Source of the DNA: Trichosporon coremiiforme
Lineage: Eukaryota > Basidiomycota > Tremellomycetes > Trichosporonales > Trichosporonaceae
DNA: 58,717 nt
Direction of reading: 5' to 3'
NCBI GenBank assembly: GCA_039545355.1
Contig: BCJJ01000058.1
Coordinates: 1-58,717, forward strand
Shown here: piece by piece, positions 10,465 through 21,203 of the stretch
Position numbering within the stretch: position 1 is the stretch's first letter
Layout of the letters: the number at the start of each line of letters is the position of its first letter
Notes under the pieces: model-generated
Databases searched by the model: none
What the model was told of the DNA's origin: nothing
The model's input: only the letters and a program-made list of their open reading frames with translations
Program-made: the position numbers and the translations under genes

Positions 10465-12172
10465 ATGGACGGTGCACGCGAGGCCCTGTCTCGATTGCGC
10501 CCCTCGCTCCCCGAGCCCCGCGACACAACGCTGGGCGACATTATCCTCGGCCATGTTCTGATCGTTGTGTCCATTCTCGCCCTCGTTCCGGCACCCACCC
10601 CGGCAGTACGAATGTTCCGAGCAGCGCTTGCTCCTCTTCTCTGCGCGGGCTGGGTCTTCCTGAGTTATGTCCCGCTACTAAGGACGCCTCAAGAACGGTG
10701 GGGCAGTTCCAGTGAGTGACGACTGTCCAACAAAGCTGACAGACCAGTCCTCTTCAGTGAGTTGCCGCTGAGGGAAAGATCGAGGGATCGCGCGCACGGG
10801 CCGGCCGTACTGACAGACCAGTCATGTTCTCCTTTCGCACGTTGGAAATGCTCGTCCTCTCGCCCCCAGAGGATGGCATCTGGCGTGTTCGTGATGGAAG
10901 GTCCGAACCGGTGCCGCCGGGCTGGACATGGGCAAAGCTGGAATGGGCGACGAGCGCTGTGGTGTCCTTGCGCGGCATAGGCTGGAACTATAGTGCGCCG
11001 CTGTCTACATCCCAGCGGAGCAGGCCGTACGACCGCCACTCCAGCAGGACAGAATACATCATCCGGCGCAGCATCTACGGACTGCTCAATCTTCTTATTG
11101 ATGACGCTTGTGGTGCGCTTATGCGGCGAACCGCGGCTGATTTCTTCATCACCGGCAATCTCAGGTATGCCGGCTTGATGCAATGGCAGCGCGGCTTCTG
11201 CAGCACTCTAGTCGTGATGCGCACCGTCTGCAGCCTCGAGTTTACGCATGTGGGCTTCTCGATCGTCTTCGTGCTGCTCGGAGGGCTACTCGGCAAGGAC
11301 GACCACGAGCTGCTCACCCCGTGGGGTTGGCCACCCATGTTCGCTAGCCTGAAGGAGATCTTTTCGCACCCCGGGCTCTCGTACTTGTGGGCGAGGGTAA
11401 GCGTCAAACCGGGCAGGGCTGACAACAGGCGTGGCAGCAGTATAACCGCCGTATGCTGCACATGTGGGGCTGGGTTTTTATCGGCGAGACGCTCCTTGGC
11501 TTGCCCGTGTCCGGCGTCTCCAGTCTCGCCACCCGGGTTCAACGGCCAGAAGCCAAGATCTTGCAGGCTGTCTCGGCGCTGAACGACAAGGGCAAGGAGA
11601 TCAAGGGCAGCAGTATCGATGGCCACAAGACATCAGCGAACGGAAAGCCAAACGGAGTCGCCCGACATGTGCTGTCCGTCGCCGACGCGACGGACACACC
11701 AATGTCAGGTCGCCTGTCGCCTTCAAACCCGATACCGGCGGGCCCGAACGTGAAGGCAAACCTGATCAAGTCGATCGTCACGTTTACTCTCTCCGGCGTG
11801 CACCACGACTACGGCACGGTTGTCTTGCTTCTGGACCAGATCGGACGCGGCGAGCGCTCATCGATCGCATGGACGGATGTCTTTGGCGTCACACCGTTCT
11901 TCGTGGTCCAGCCCTTCGGCCTCGTGCTTGAGGCTGTCGTGAAGAGAAAGTGGCGCGTTCTCAAGAAGAAGCAGGTTGTTGGCGAGCGCGCTGCATCGTT
12001 CATCGAGTTTGTCCTCGGCAACACCTGGACATGGGTGTGGCTCGGATGGACGGCTGGATGGTACGTCCGCACGCTGACTGAGATCGGCACGTATCGGGCG
12101 TTCCCCGGCAAGCCCATATTCTCAATCACAGAGACGGTGTGGGACTGGGCGCACCGAAAGTATGTAGAATAG
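10465..12172 (+). CDS. Wax-synthase-like membrane-bound O-acyltransferase (MBOAT superfamily)
   Basis: Four exons: 10465-10711, a 9-nt micro-exon 10748-10756, 10822-11396 and 11429-12172, giving 524 aa. The micro-exon supplies Leu-Phe plus split Ile codons; with it the frame joins as GSSILFIMFSF, without it the frame or hydrophobic segment is disrupted. The protein has several hydrophobic segments. It carries LSYLWAR | AWQQYNRRMLHMWGW, resembling the wax-synthase W-x-R-x-W-H-Q block, and FTLSGVHHDYG with the catalytic His expected in the family. The family transfers acyl groups from acyl-CoA to alcohols in the ER membrane (wax esters, or acetylated secondary metabolites in fungi). The acceptor here cannot be inferred. 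The middle Ser/Lys-rich loop (residues ~330-380) looks like a cytosolic insert. Confidence 0.85.
10736..10823 (+). repeat. 14-bp direct repeat at the two intron 3' ends flanking a micro-exon
   Basis: CTGACAGACCAGTC occurs at 10736-10749 and again at 10810-10823. Each copy contains a branch site, the CAG acceptor and the first two exon bases, so the 9-nt exon 10748-10756 sits between duplicated intron ends. The two donors are also alike (CAGTGAGT contexts). Confidence 0.9.
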
Positions 12173-12526
12173 ATATTAGAGCAGCAGCACCGCCACATCA
12201 ACCGCACATGCATGTTACACATCCCATACACGACTGCATCAAGCGAGCTCGGCTAGGCTTTCGGTTCTTATGTCAGCCGCCCCTTTAGTGTCAGTACGGA
12301 ACGAACCGGGGCATCATCCCCAGGGTGCCACAGAGGTCGGAATTAGCGGGCTCTGGCTGGGGTCGACAGAGGCAGCTACGGAGCCCGCCTGCATTGGGCG
12401 GAGCTCTATTCGTCCGTGTAGCCTGAGCGAAGGTCAGCCAACCAAGCCAACTCCTGCCGCTTCCTCCTCCTACTCAACCTACTCCTCACCTCTCCTCTTC
12501 CCGGCCTCGTCGTCGTCCACTCCAAA
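12173..12526. other. Intergenic spacer, RIP1 promoter
   Basis: Tandem gap between the acyltransferase stop and the RIP1 start. A pyrimidine-rich stretch just before the RIP1 ATG fits a short leader. Nothing else is seen. Confidence 0.6.
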
Positions 12527-13581
12527 ATGAGCCTCACGCGCATCAACATCGCGCCCACCTGCCGCACCCTCGCGTCGGGTGTCCCTGCCGCCCGTGTCGC
12601 CTTCAACCTCCCTCCTCAGGCCGACCACCACGCCGGCCCCCGCGCCGACATGCCCGCCAAGTTCTCCGGCGCTTTCATGAAGCGTGTCAACGGTTAGTAT
12701 GCCCCTGCCCGACGTCGATCAACCAGGCTACTATGTCCCGACAGCTCGCCAACCCGTGGGAACGAGCGTTCCGTCGAACGCCTAAAGTCGGAACGCTGCG
12801 ATGCCCGAAAAAGTCCAAACCGAGATGACGGTGTGGAGTTGGAAGGATATTGCTGGGCTGAATGATCGACGTTCTGGACAATCACACAACACAACTTGAA
12901 GCAGAGTGCTGACCTACAGCTCCCCCGTCAGGTGCCTTCGTTGCCCAGCGCAGCATGCACACCTCGACCCGGGCTCTTGCCGGCCGCTCGGAGGCCACCG
13001 GTGTCCCCGACTTCACTCCTTACAAGACCTCGAACGCCGACTCGAACCGCACCCTCTCCTACTTCATGGTCGGCACCCTCGGTGCCCTCGCCGCTTCCGG
13101 CGCCAAGTCGACCGTGACCGACATCCTGTCCAACATGGCCGCTTCCGCTGACGTTCTTGCGCTCGCCAAGATCGAGGTTGAGATGGGCTCGATCCCTCTC
13201 GGTGCGTTCCGGCCACTGACCTTACTGACGTAAACAGGCAAGAACCTCATCGTCAAGTGGCGTGGAAAGCCCGTCTTCATCCGTCACCGCACGCCCGACG
13301 AGATTGCTGAGGCCAACGACGTCGACGTCAAGACGCTTCGTGACCCCGAGACCGACGAGCAGCGTACCCAGCGCCCCGAGTGGCTCGTCATGCTTGGTGT
13401 CTGCACCCACCTTGGATGCGTTCCCATCGGTGAGGCTGGTGACTACGGTGGTTGGTTCTGCCCCTGCCACGGATCCCACTACGACATCTCGGGACGTATC
13501 CGCAAGGGCCCCGCCCCCCTTAACCTCGAGATCCCTGAGTACTCGTTCAACGACGACGAGGAGAAGATTGTCGTCGGTTAG
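12527..13581 (+). CDS. RIP1: Rieske iron-sulfur subunit of mitochondrial complex III
   Basis: Three exons (12527-12692, 12932-13201, 13238-13581) encode 259 aa. The N-terminus is a mitochondrial presequence rich in Arg/Ser/Ala ([15 protein letters not shown] ... [13 protein letters not shown]). A single membrane anchor follows ([14 protein letters not shown]). The C-terminal Rieske fold holds both cluster boxes, CTHLGC and CPCHGS, whose two Cys and two His ligate the 2Fe-2S centre and whose remaining Cys pair forms the structural disulfide. It passes electrons from ubiquinol to cytochrome c1 in the inner membrane. Intron 1 is 239 nt, long for this region. The start follows an AAA-ATG context, with no better upstream ATG. 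Confidence 0.97.
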
Positions 13582-14270
13582 AGAGAGATATAGCATGCAC
13601 AAATAGGCCACGTTACCAGGTCGCTCCGGGTCTGCGAGGCTGCTCCCTCGCTCGTCGGAACCGTCAGAAGTGTCTGGAAGGTGCGGAATGTCTGGGAACG
13701 GCAGAAACGTAACGGAGCCGAGAAATCGTCGGCAAGCAGAGGTCAGCAGCAGCACAGATCATGAGAGCGTGCGTGAGCATGTCAGAGCGAGATTTGTTTG
13801 TGTCGTCGCAAGATCAGACGAGATGCAGCCTCGAGGATGCGTAGAATCAGGGCCGATCGAATTGGCCCGACGCTCCCTCCGTCATAGGCCAGTTCGTCCG
13901 GTTCGCTGTCCATCGCCAAAACTTGAGATTCCGAACCAGGGCCTCCACCGGGTCTGGCTCTCGTGATCAGCGCAAAGGTCGAATGGTCGAAGTTATGACA
14001 GTCCAAACAGCGAGTTTCGCTTGAGCATAAGTGAGGCGAAGCCTGTAACAGCTTTAGGACTCGCTGCGCTCGCGCGGGAGAATGGTCCTGTGCAAAATGG
14101 GTCTACATGCAATGAGCTGAGCTATGCTATTGTTTCCTTGTGAGAGAAAAGAATGGGGAGTGGTCTGTCCTCTGTCGTTCCCCTGTCTACGCCTTCTCCT
14201 GCCGTCTTGCTTCCTCACGGCCTGTCCCCTCTACTGCCCCGTCGTCTGTGAACTGTCTGAAGCCTGCGGA
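13582..14270. other. Intergenic spacer between convergent genes
   Basis: 3' flanks of RIP1 and of the mitoribosomal gene. No coding or RNA feature is recognised. Confidence 0.6.
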
Positions 14271-15133
14271 TTAGGCGGACTGCTTGGCGACAACGCCAAC
14301 CTGACCGGCGCTGGCGGCGAGCTTCTGCGCCGCCTCGATCAGCGCCGGGTCCTTGAGCTGCGGCGCGAGGTGGGGAAGAACGTGAATGTGGAACGCACGC
14401 TGCGCCGCCGGAGATCCGAGGTGCTGAAACACACCGCCCATGATCGCCGCCACGGCCTGGCCCTTGACGGCCGCGTCCTTGGTCGCGAGGGCATTCTGTT
14501 TGTCAGCTTTATGGCAGCTTGCCATTGCAGGATAGGTAGGAGAACATACGGCGCCCACCGTCGCACCACAAATGTACCAGAGGCAGGGGATTGTTAGTCC
14601 GCCTTCATGTCTGCGCCATCCACAACACTCACCTGTTGAGTCGTCCACCGCATGACGTTCTGGACACCCCACCTGTCTCCGACCCAGCGTCCAACGTTGT
14701 TCTCGTGCAGCATGTCCGCGAGACGGGTCTCAATATCCTTTCCGTTCAGGAAGTCGGTCTGGCGTGCTCCCTCGGCCGTGCGGACCTGGGAGTGGATAAA
14801 CATGGCGAGGTACGACGCGAGCGCGCGACGGCCGAGGAAGGAGAAACGCGCGTTGTGCGACACCTGGCTCTGCACGAGCTCCTCCTCGCTCATGTTCGTC
14901 AGACGGTTGACGAACCGGTAGCTCTTGTGCGTGAGCAGCTGGAGCGCGAGCTGCGGCGGGAACGCAGCCGAGGACGGAAGCTCGAGCAGCTCGGAGAGGT
15001 AAGACGAGGCAGCGGCCGGCGTCGTCGACGCAGAGGGCGAGGCGTAGTTGCGCACTGCTGTCAGCTCTGGGCTACTGCGGGTCATCTTACCTTCCCGTCG
15101 CAGTTGCCTCGCGGCTGGTCGGAGGGCGGACAT
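14271..15133 (-). CDS. Mitochondrial large-subunit ribosomal protein with RNase III-like fold (mL44/mL57 type)
   Basis: Exons 15133-15091, 15057-14633 and 14495-14271 encode about 230 aa. The Arg-rich start (MSALRPAARQLRRE) fits a mitochondrial presequence. The core has RNase III-fold landmarks: FPPQLALQLLTHKSY, NARFSFLGRRALASYLAMF and, in the last exon, GQAVAAIMGGVFQHLGSPAA. The acidic catalytic residues of true RNase III are not apparent, as in the structural mitoribosomal members MRPL3/MRPL15. The first intron is 33 nt and stop-free, so it could also be retained as 11 extra residues. The intron at 14632-14496 contains a peptide-like stretch but no AG acceptor to make it an exon. I cannot decide between mL44 and mL57; the lack of an obvious dsRNA-binding domain favours mL57. 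Confidence 0.78.
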
Positions 15134-16881
15134 GGTGAAGAGTGGTCGGGTGAAGAGGAAAGGGAGGGCGAAGGAGGAAAGGGGGATCGGAAGCCGGGGA
15201 GTCGAAGCGCCTGGCCTTGTAGAGGGGTGTCGTGGTCGGTCCGGCCCAGTCGAGGTGCAAGAGCGCGGTCGGAAAGTCGCTCGAGGTCGCGATGAAGTGG
15301 TGGTGTTGGTTCGCTGGTCGCAGCAAAAGTCCGGAGTCTGCCTCGAGGCCTGCCAAAGTTCCTGGTGGACGAGGACTTACTTTCTGAAATCCGGCCAGGG
15401 TCAGGCCACATGGCGGAACTCCGGCGTTTCCTCGGTGGCACTTGAGCGGGTGGCATTGCCATTTCGTGCGGTGAGAATGAAGATGCATGCTGCACCACCT
15501 CCAGTGAATGCTATGCATGGAGGCGATTAGCTTCTGAATAAATTGTGCGTGGTGTTTTCCATTAAGATGCTTGCAGCCGGGCTGAGTTTGTTGTTACGCT
15601 CTGGACGGTGACGCGAAGGACACTTCTCCGGGCAGTTTGACATTGTGAGAAACTACCGACAAACAGCACTGAAAACATGCCACTGCCAAGCCGAGTGCTT
15701 GAGGTGAGTCCGCATGTCATGAAGGCTTAGGAGGTCTGACATCTGAACGAAACTCCAGCGAGCGATCGCGGTGTGGCCAATGTGGGCAGATGTAGTCACT
15801 GGGAATGAGAGCACGTAAGAAATTAAGAAATCTCCCTTCGGTGCTGGCAGCTGGCAGTACGATATCGGGGTGACAGTCGGGGGACAAAGCATGAGAGGCG
15901 TTCCCTCACTGACAGGCTGCGATATTAATGAGCTACAAAGGGTGACTTGTCCAGCTGCGGTTGTCAGAGTTATCGATTTGGCACTGTGTAACAACTCCCA
16001 TCGCTCGCAAACAACTTGGTGAAACCCTGGAAGTGAATCTGGAGTGTTTGCAGCAAACGAGGCAGTCACTTATGCATTCTGTGGTTGCGATAGGCCGGCA
16101 ACACGTAGCGAAAAAAATATGCAAATTGGCAAGCACTCATCGCGCTCCCTTTCCAGATCACAAGTGCCCGCGTGTTGCTGTCACCGGGGACGCATTGGAC
16201 GGGGCTCTGCAGAGATACATACAACTACGCCCTGCATATTCGGCTTCCTGGCCGATGCACTGGCGATGTTCAAGATGTCTAGGTTATCCTTTCGTCGGAT
16301 TACTGACACGTTGTCACACGTGGTACCCCGCCTGCAGGTCTCATTACCATGAACAATGTTCAAGTGTTACGGAACTCGCAGTGTATTGTGCGTACCGCCC
16401 AAACACAACTATGTCACATGGGCGTTACTGTCTGGGCTTTGTCAGCCCGAAGTGCGGTGCAGAGACTTCTCCGTCTGTGCGGAGTCCTGCCCATTCCCCT
16501 TCACGGACGGCTGTGGATAGGCTCGGGGCGGGATGTCCGATGCCATGAGCCGCATAACATCTGTGCGCAAAGTTCCCCAACAAAACATCAACAAGGTACC
16601 AGTCTCTGCGCAAGCCAGTCGCTTGTTCATGCAGACCATGAAGACGAGGTCGCAAGACCATGGCCACTGAGAAGAGTCCAGGGGTATCAGTCGGCCCACG
16701 AGGGGCGTGCCTGGGCCGATTTAGTCACCGAATCGGGCGGGTCATTGCCGATTGATCCATCGACCCATGGCGGCGCCGGTGCTTGGCCGCGCGCGCGCAT
16801 GACCGCCGCCTAGCCCAACCCGCGACATGACACGTCCATGCATCTTGTTTAGTCCTCATCTACCCCGGCACCACACTCCTT
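15134..16881. other. Gene-free stretch of about 1.7 kb
   Basis: It holds the upstream flank of the mitoribosomal gene and of the YhhN gene. From about 15,550 to 16,600 it is visibly less GC-rich than the genes around it. A chain of splice-compatible mini-exons can be drawn at 15677-15930 on the plus strand, but it does not continue into a convincing protein. No tRNA, repeat family or transposon remnant is recognised. Confidence 0.55.
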
Positions 16882-17538
16882 ATGCTGCTCACCACCGTCG
16901 TCCCTTCTACGGGGCCGCTCATCACCGCCGTCGGCCTCTCCGGCCTGCTCCTCTCCGAATACGCTCGCTCAAAGCCTGGCGTCTGGCTCACCAAGCCGCT
17001 CGCGTCCCTCGGCTTCCTCTGCACTGCCTACCACTCTCCCGCCGCCGCCACCTCGTTCGGCAAGACCATCCTCGCTGCGCTCGGCCTGTCCTTTCTCGGC
17101 GACGTCTTCCTTATCCCCGACAACCCTACCACGTTCCAGGCCGGCCTCTTCTCCTTCCTCCTCGGCCATGTCGGTTTTGCGCTCGCGTTCTTCAACTCTG
17201 GCCCTCTCGACCCCCAGCTGACCATCGCTGCGGCCGCTGGCGAGGCGGTTCTCGGAGGTCTTGTCTGGAAGTGGCTCTCTCCCCACCTCCCCCAGGCCGA
17301 CCGCATTCCCGTCGCCCTCTACACCACCGTCATCAGCGCCATGACCGTCCTCGCCATCGGCAGCTCGAAGAACTCGCCCGTCCCCTGGGAGCAGATCGCG
17401 GGCGCCATCGTCTTCCAGCTCTCTGACCTCTGCGTCGCGCGCAACCAGTTCGTCACCTGCGACCTCTGGAACGGCCTCATCGGTCTCCCGCTGTACTTTT
17501 TCGCGCAGCAGACGATCGCATCCCTCCTCTGGGCCTAA
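16882..17538 (+). CDS. YhhN/TMEM86-family membrane protein (putative lysoplasmalogenase)
   Basis: A single intronless frame of 218 aa. It is almost entirely hydrophobic with about eight predicted membrane segments. It carries the family pattern around LGLSFLGDVFLIPDNPTTFQAGLFSFLLGHV and near the end FQLSDLCVARNQFV, with conserved polar Asp/Gly residues in otherwise apolar helices. TMEM86 enzymes hydrolyse the vinyl-ether bond of lysoplasmalogens. Whether fungal members do this, given that most fungi lack plasmalogens, is open, so the activity is a family-based label only. The gene ends 54 bp from the convergent permease gene. Confidence 0.85.
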   Translation: MLLTTVVPSTGPLITAVGLSGLLLSEYARSKPGVWLTKPLASLGFLCTAYHSPAAATSFGKTILAALGLSFLGDVFLIPDNPTTFQAGLFSFLLGHVGFALAFFNSGPLDPQLTIAAAAGEAVLGGLVWKWLSPHLPQADRIPVALYTTVISAMTVLAIGSSKNSPVPWEQIAGAIVFQLSDLCVARNQFVTCDLWNGLIGLPLYFFAQQTIASLLWA

Positions 17539-17592
17539 ACTACAACAAAGGATTATAGGTGTGCATGTCCATGCAAGAAGTTTGATCAGTGT

Positions 17593-18806
17593 CTACTCGA
17601 GCGCCTCACGTGCCGCGGCGTAGCGGCCGAGAGAGCGCTTCTGGCGCGCACCGCCTGCGTCGAGCGTGTGCAGTACGTCGGCAGTGCTGAGCCACCCGTC
17701 CTGGGGTGCGATACCGCCCTCGAACTCGTCCCAGTCGTTGATGATGCCCTGCACGATCGGGTTGCCGACGACGAACAGGTTCTGGAGAGCCGGGGGGAAG
17801 CCGCCTTGGTCGGCCACGAAGCCATCGTAAGCCGACATGCCGGGGGGAGCGCGATCAAAGTCGCTGCCTGTGCGAAGCAGAATCACTCGGGCAAAGTCGA
17901 CGAGCCCAGCAAGGTGGTAGCGCACAAACACTTCAAAGGTTGCGTTATCCTCCTGGGCCGTGAAGACGTACTCGCCAGTTCCGTTGGTCCAGAGCTTGGT
18001 GATGTTCGCAAACGCCTGGCACAGCAGCTCGCCGGCAAAGTACACGTCGCTGGTCGCCACGTCGCCGTAGATGACAGAGGGAGCCGCCTTGGCAATGCCC
18101 TGGGGGTACTTGGCACGGAACGCCTGCGCCTTCTCGGTGTCGTTGAGAGTGAGCCCCTCAGTGTAAGGGAGCACACGCTCGCGCAGCTTCGTGTTCAGCT
18201 CAAACACCTCGGTGCCGTAGTGCTCGGCGCCGTTGACGACATTAGGCTGCTTGGTTCCCTGCAAGAAGTAGCCCGTCGGCCAATCCTCGGGCATCTCGCG
18301 AGCATCAATCTCATGCGCTAGAGCGACCTGCACGGCGTATCGCGCCAGGCCGGCCGTGCCGAGCGTGCCAAAGTTGGGGTTGACGCCAGCGATTCCGGCG
18401 ACGAGGCTGAATGTCAGACTACTCCCTGTTCACGAGCCACTCACAAGTACGTCTGGCGCAGGTCGAGCGCATCGGTGCTCAGCAGGGCTGTCACCGACGC
18501 CGCAGCATTGATCTCGCCCTCGCCCGTGATAAAGTGGCAGATTTCGCCTGCTGCGTTGCAGCGCACCTTGGGGAACAGCGGCGACAAACCAGGCAGCGTA
18601 ATGTTGTTGTTCAGGTCGAGGGGCGTCGTCCAGACATCCTCGGGGCTGAACATCGAGATGACAAAGACCTTCGGTGCCGCGACGGGGTGGTCCCAGCGCT
18701 TGGTCACCGGAGCTGCCGGAGAGACCTTGCGAGCGACGGGGCCAACGGGGCTGGCGAGCGCCGGCACGAGCGTCGAGAGCAGGACAGTGAGCGTGCTCCA
18801 CAACAT
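17593..18806 (-). CDS. Purine nucleoside permease family protein (NUP)
   Basis: Two exons (18806-18445, 18406-17593) with a 38-nt intron encode 391 aa. The N-terminus is a signal peptide or anchor (MLWSTLTVLLSTLVPALAS). Family-like blocks are KVFVISMFSPEDVW, LPGLSPLFPKV, HFITGEGEINAAASVTALL, FLVAGIAGVNP, YAVQVALAHEIDARE and DWPTGYFLQG. These match the NUP family founded by the Candida purine-nucleoside transporter. The fold also resembles nucleoside phosphorylases, so an extracellular or periplasmic nucleoside-binding or nucleoside-cleaving role is possible. It probably helps scavenge purine nucleosides. There is no polytopic membrane pattern, which is odd for a permease but usual for this family. 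Confidence 0.88.
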
Positions 18807-19847
18807 TTTTCCAAAGTTTCTGGGGAGTCAGCAGGCATGGCCCAACCATGCGAGCTTATGTATCGCGATCGGTGAGATCAGTCGCGCTAGCGCCCAGAGA
18901 AACCTGACCAGGTTAAAATTAGCCTAAGGTCAGTTTTACGAGAGATAAGCTCAGGGATGCAGACGGCAACCGCATGTGCACGCATGGGCAGCGCCGAAAT
19001 CAGTCGCATGGTGCGCATGAGTCATACGAGAAGTGCGTGATTGTGTGGAGCGGGCCAAATGCCGGATTCCCCGCAGAGATTAAGTCACCGGGGGTGGAAC
19101 GTGATGATCGGACGTTCTCACGGACGCCGATCACATGAAGAACAGAGGGACGATGAATTCTAAAGCCTAGAGCCTGTTCGGTGGGGCTGTTTGACGGTGG
19201 AGTCGGAGGTTTTCCAGACCGCGAGAAGGTCGCATGATCTGATAGCTCGAGGCTGCTGCCAAAAACAGGAGCCTCCCAGGTGGGACCTTTCGATCGCTAT
19301 CGAGAAACGCCGCTTCTCATGCATTGTCAGAGGATCGTTATCGCCTACCCATCATGCCAATGGGTCCTGGCAGCTACCCGGGTCAATGGGGTCCCATAGT
19401 ATCATGGCAAAGTACGGCGTGCCCGCCGAGCCAGCAATCGCAGCGACCCAGCAAAGTGAAACCGGGAGATTTAGTGTACTGCGGATCAATCTGAAGGACT
19501 GTCCTCTGCACCACCATCCTCCATTTGACTGAATCGTCGACTTCGTATTCAAGTCTCCGAGCATACAGGCGCTCCCCTACGACCTCGATCCTCGGTTGAC
19601 TCCTCACTGACTACCTCCGACGGCCCAGCCCAGAACCTTTGACACAAGTTACGGAAGATCTTTCTCGGATCTCTGGAATGCTTTGCTCCCTTCGCACTCT
19701 CGTGACCTTCGCGCTACCGACCACCACGGTGTGCGGCCCCGTGGGACGCTTGGTCTTCCAGGAGTTTGATTGACAGGGGGTGACCGGCGGATTGGGGCGA
19801 GCAAGGCGAGGGGAGGGAGCATACCCTCAGCTCCTCAGTGACGAGGG
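18807..19847. other. Intergenic spacer of about 1 kb between divergent genes
   Basis: Promoter regions of the permease gene and of the small secreted protein. No exon or RNA gene is recognised. Confidence 0.55.
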
Positions 19848-19853
19848 TATAAA
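19848..19853 (+). promoter_or_regulatory. TATA box
   Basis: TATAAA in a GC-rich context, 45 bp upstream of the start codon of the small secreted-protein gene. The spacing suits a very short leader and suggests regulated rather than constitutive expression. Confidence 0.55.
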
Positions 19854-19897
19854 GGCGGACACGTAGAGACAGTGGATCCCACCATCGTCAGAACACC

Positions 19898-20424
19898 ATG
19901 CTCAGCCTGTTGTGTGACATGCTCACGTTCGCCCTGCCCGTCCTCGCCTGGCCTGCGGAGACTGGCACTCAGCTGAACCTCCTCGGCGGCACTTGCCTGA
20001 ACCTCGAAGGACTCGTCGACTACGGCGCCAAGCCCATCCTGTACGTGGTGGACCTCTGCAAGCACTAACGTCCAGTGGCGGTAACAACGCCTGTGGACCC
20101 AACTTCCCCGGCTGGATGCTGCCTGCACCCGGAAGCATTGGCCAGATTCGCATCGGCAACACGAACTTCTGCCTCTCGGAGACTTGGGGCGGGTGGACGA
20201 CGCTCATGCCCTGCCGCCAAGCGACCCGCTGGTGGGGACTCAATGGCACCGTGCACACCGACTACACTATCGAGACTGTGGGACGCCGCGGCGGTCACAC
20301 CGGGCGCTGCCTTACTGTCCGCACCCTGGGCACCTCTGCCCCCTGGTCGCCCCACGTCCAGCAGTGCACTACCGCGTATCCTAACAAGGAGTCTCAGATC
20401 TGGTCGCCCAATCCTCACGGCTAG
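19898..20424 (+). CDS. Small secreted Cys-containing protein, possibly beta-trefoil carbohydrate-binding
   Basis: Two exons (19898-20040, 20076-20424; 35-nt intron) encode 163 aa. A hydrophobic N-terminus (MLSLLCDMLTFALPVLAWP) looks like a signal peptide. The mature part has about six cysteines and repeating CL-x(n)-W/C segments: GGTCLNLEG, TNFCLSETWGGW, TGRCLTVRTLG and a final SQIW, which resembles the Q-x-W motif of ricin-B-like beta-trefoil lectins. That fold call is tentative; only one clear QxW is present. A TATA box lies just upstream. It could be a cell-surface or secreted sugar-binding protein or an effector-like protein. Confidence 0.7.
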
Positions 20425-21203
20425 TGAGATCCCCGCTGTTGCAACAGGGACCCAAGGACAATTCGAAGGGTAGTCGCGATGTCCGTAACACGTCAGTAGG
20501 ATGCCGTTAATGCAGTCATTCGCAGCGATTCAATACCAATGTCTCGGGTCCGTATCAACACGACATTACGAGTGCCAAGCCTGGTGTCGAGAGTCTCCTC
20601 GAAGAGTTCGCGAGAGTAGGTCATAGCTGAACCGAGGAAGATGTGCAAAGTGAGAAGTGCAGACATGAGGTCTGATAGGGATGGCCAAGATTTCCAAGCC
20701 ACGCGGCGCTAAACACGTGACCAGCCAGCTTCACTGTAAAGCTTCTGCTGCCTTGTGCCTCGCGCACAATGCATGTATCTGCTCATCAAGAGGTTCGAAT
20801 GGCAGCGACTAGTCCGGCTTTGCACAGGCGTAATGGTATTGGGAAGGGTGGGATGCGTGGTGCTCGGCGCGCGGTGCCCACAAGAGACCGGCCTCCCACA
20901 ATGAGCCACGCCTCCCATGCATCCCACTATCCCTCTTGTTCGGTGTCAAACGGTTGCGCATGTTCCACTGATGCATGTCATCTACCTCCTGCATGCATGA
21001 AAGCTTGCTTGGAGGCTGCATAGTGAATATAGTAGACTGACCTTCGCCTCGGCGGTGGTTGGTTGAGCGAGCCCAACGTGCCACGCTCATTTCTCCGCTT
21101 CCGCCGAGCGCTGGACGTGCCTGCTCGCCTGCTCCTGCGCCTGCCTGCATCCCACCTCGAAGTCAGAGTAGGCCGTCGAGCTCCCCAGACAACACCACTG
21201 ACC
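20425..21203. other. Intergenic spacer
   Basis: Tandem gap between the secreted-protein gene and NDUFB9. No exon or RNA gene is recognised. Confidence 0.6.

Noticed and set aside
15961..16548. 195-codon plus-strand open frame
   Set aside because: Composition looks random (many Cys, His, Trp) and it has no motif or leader; treated as chance.
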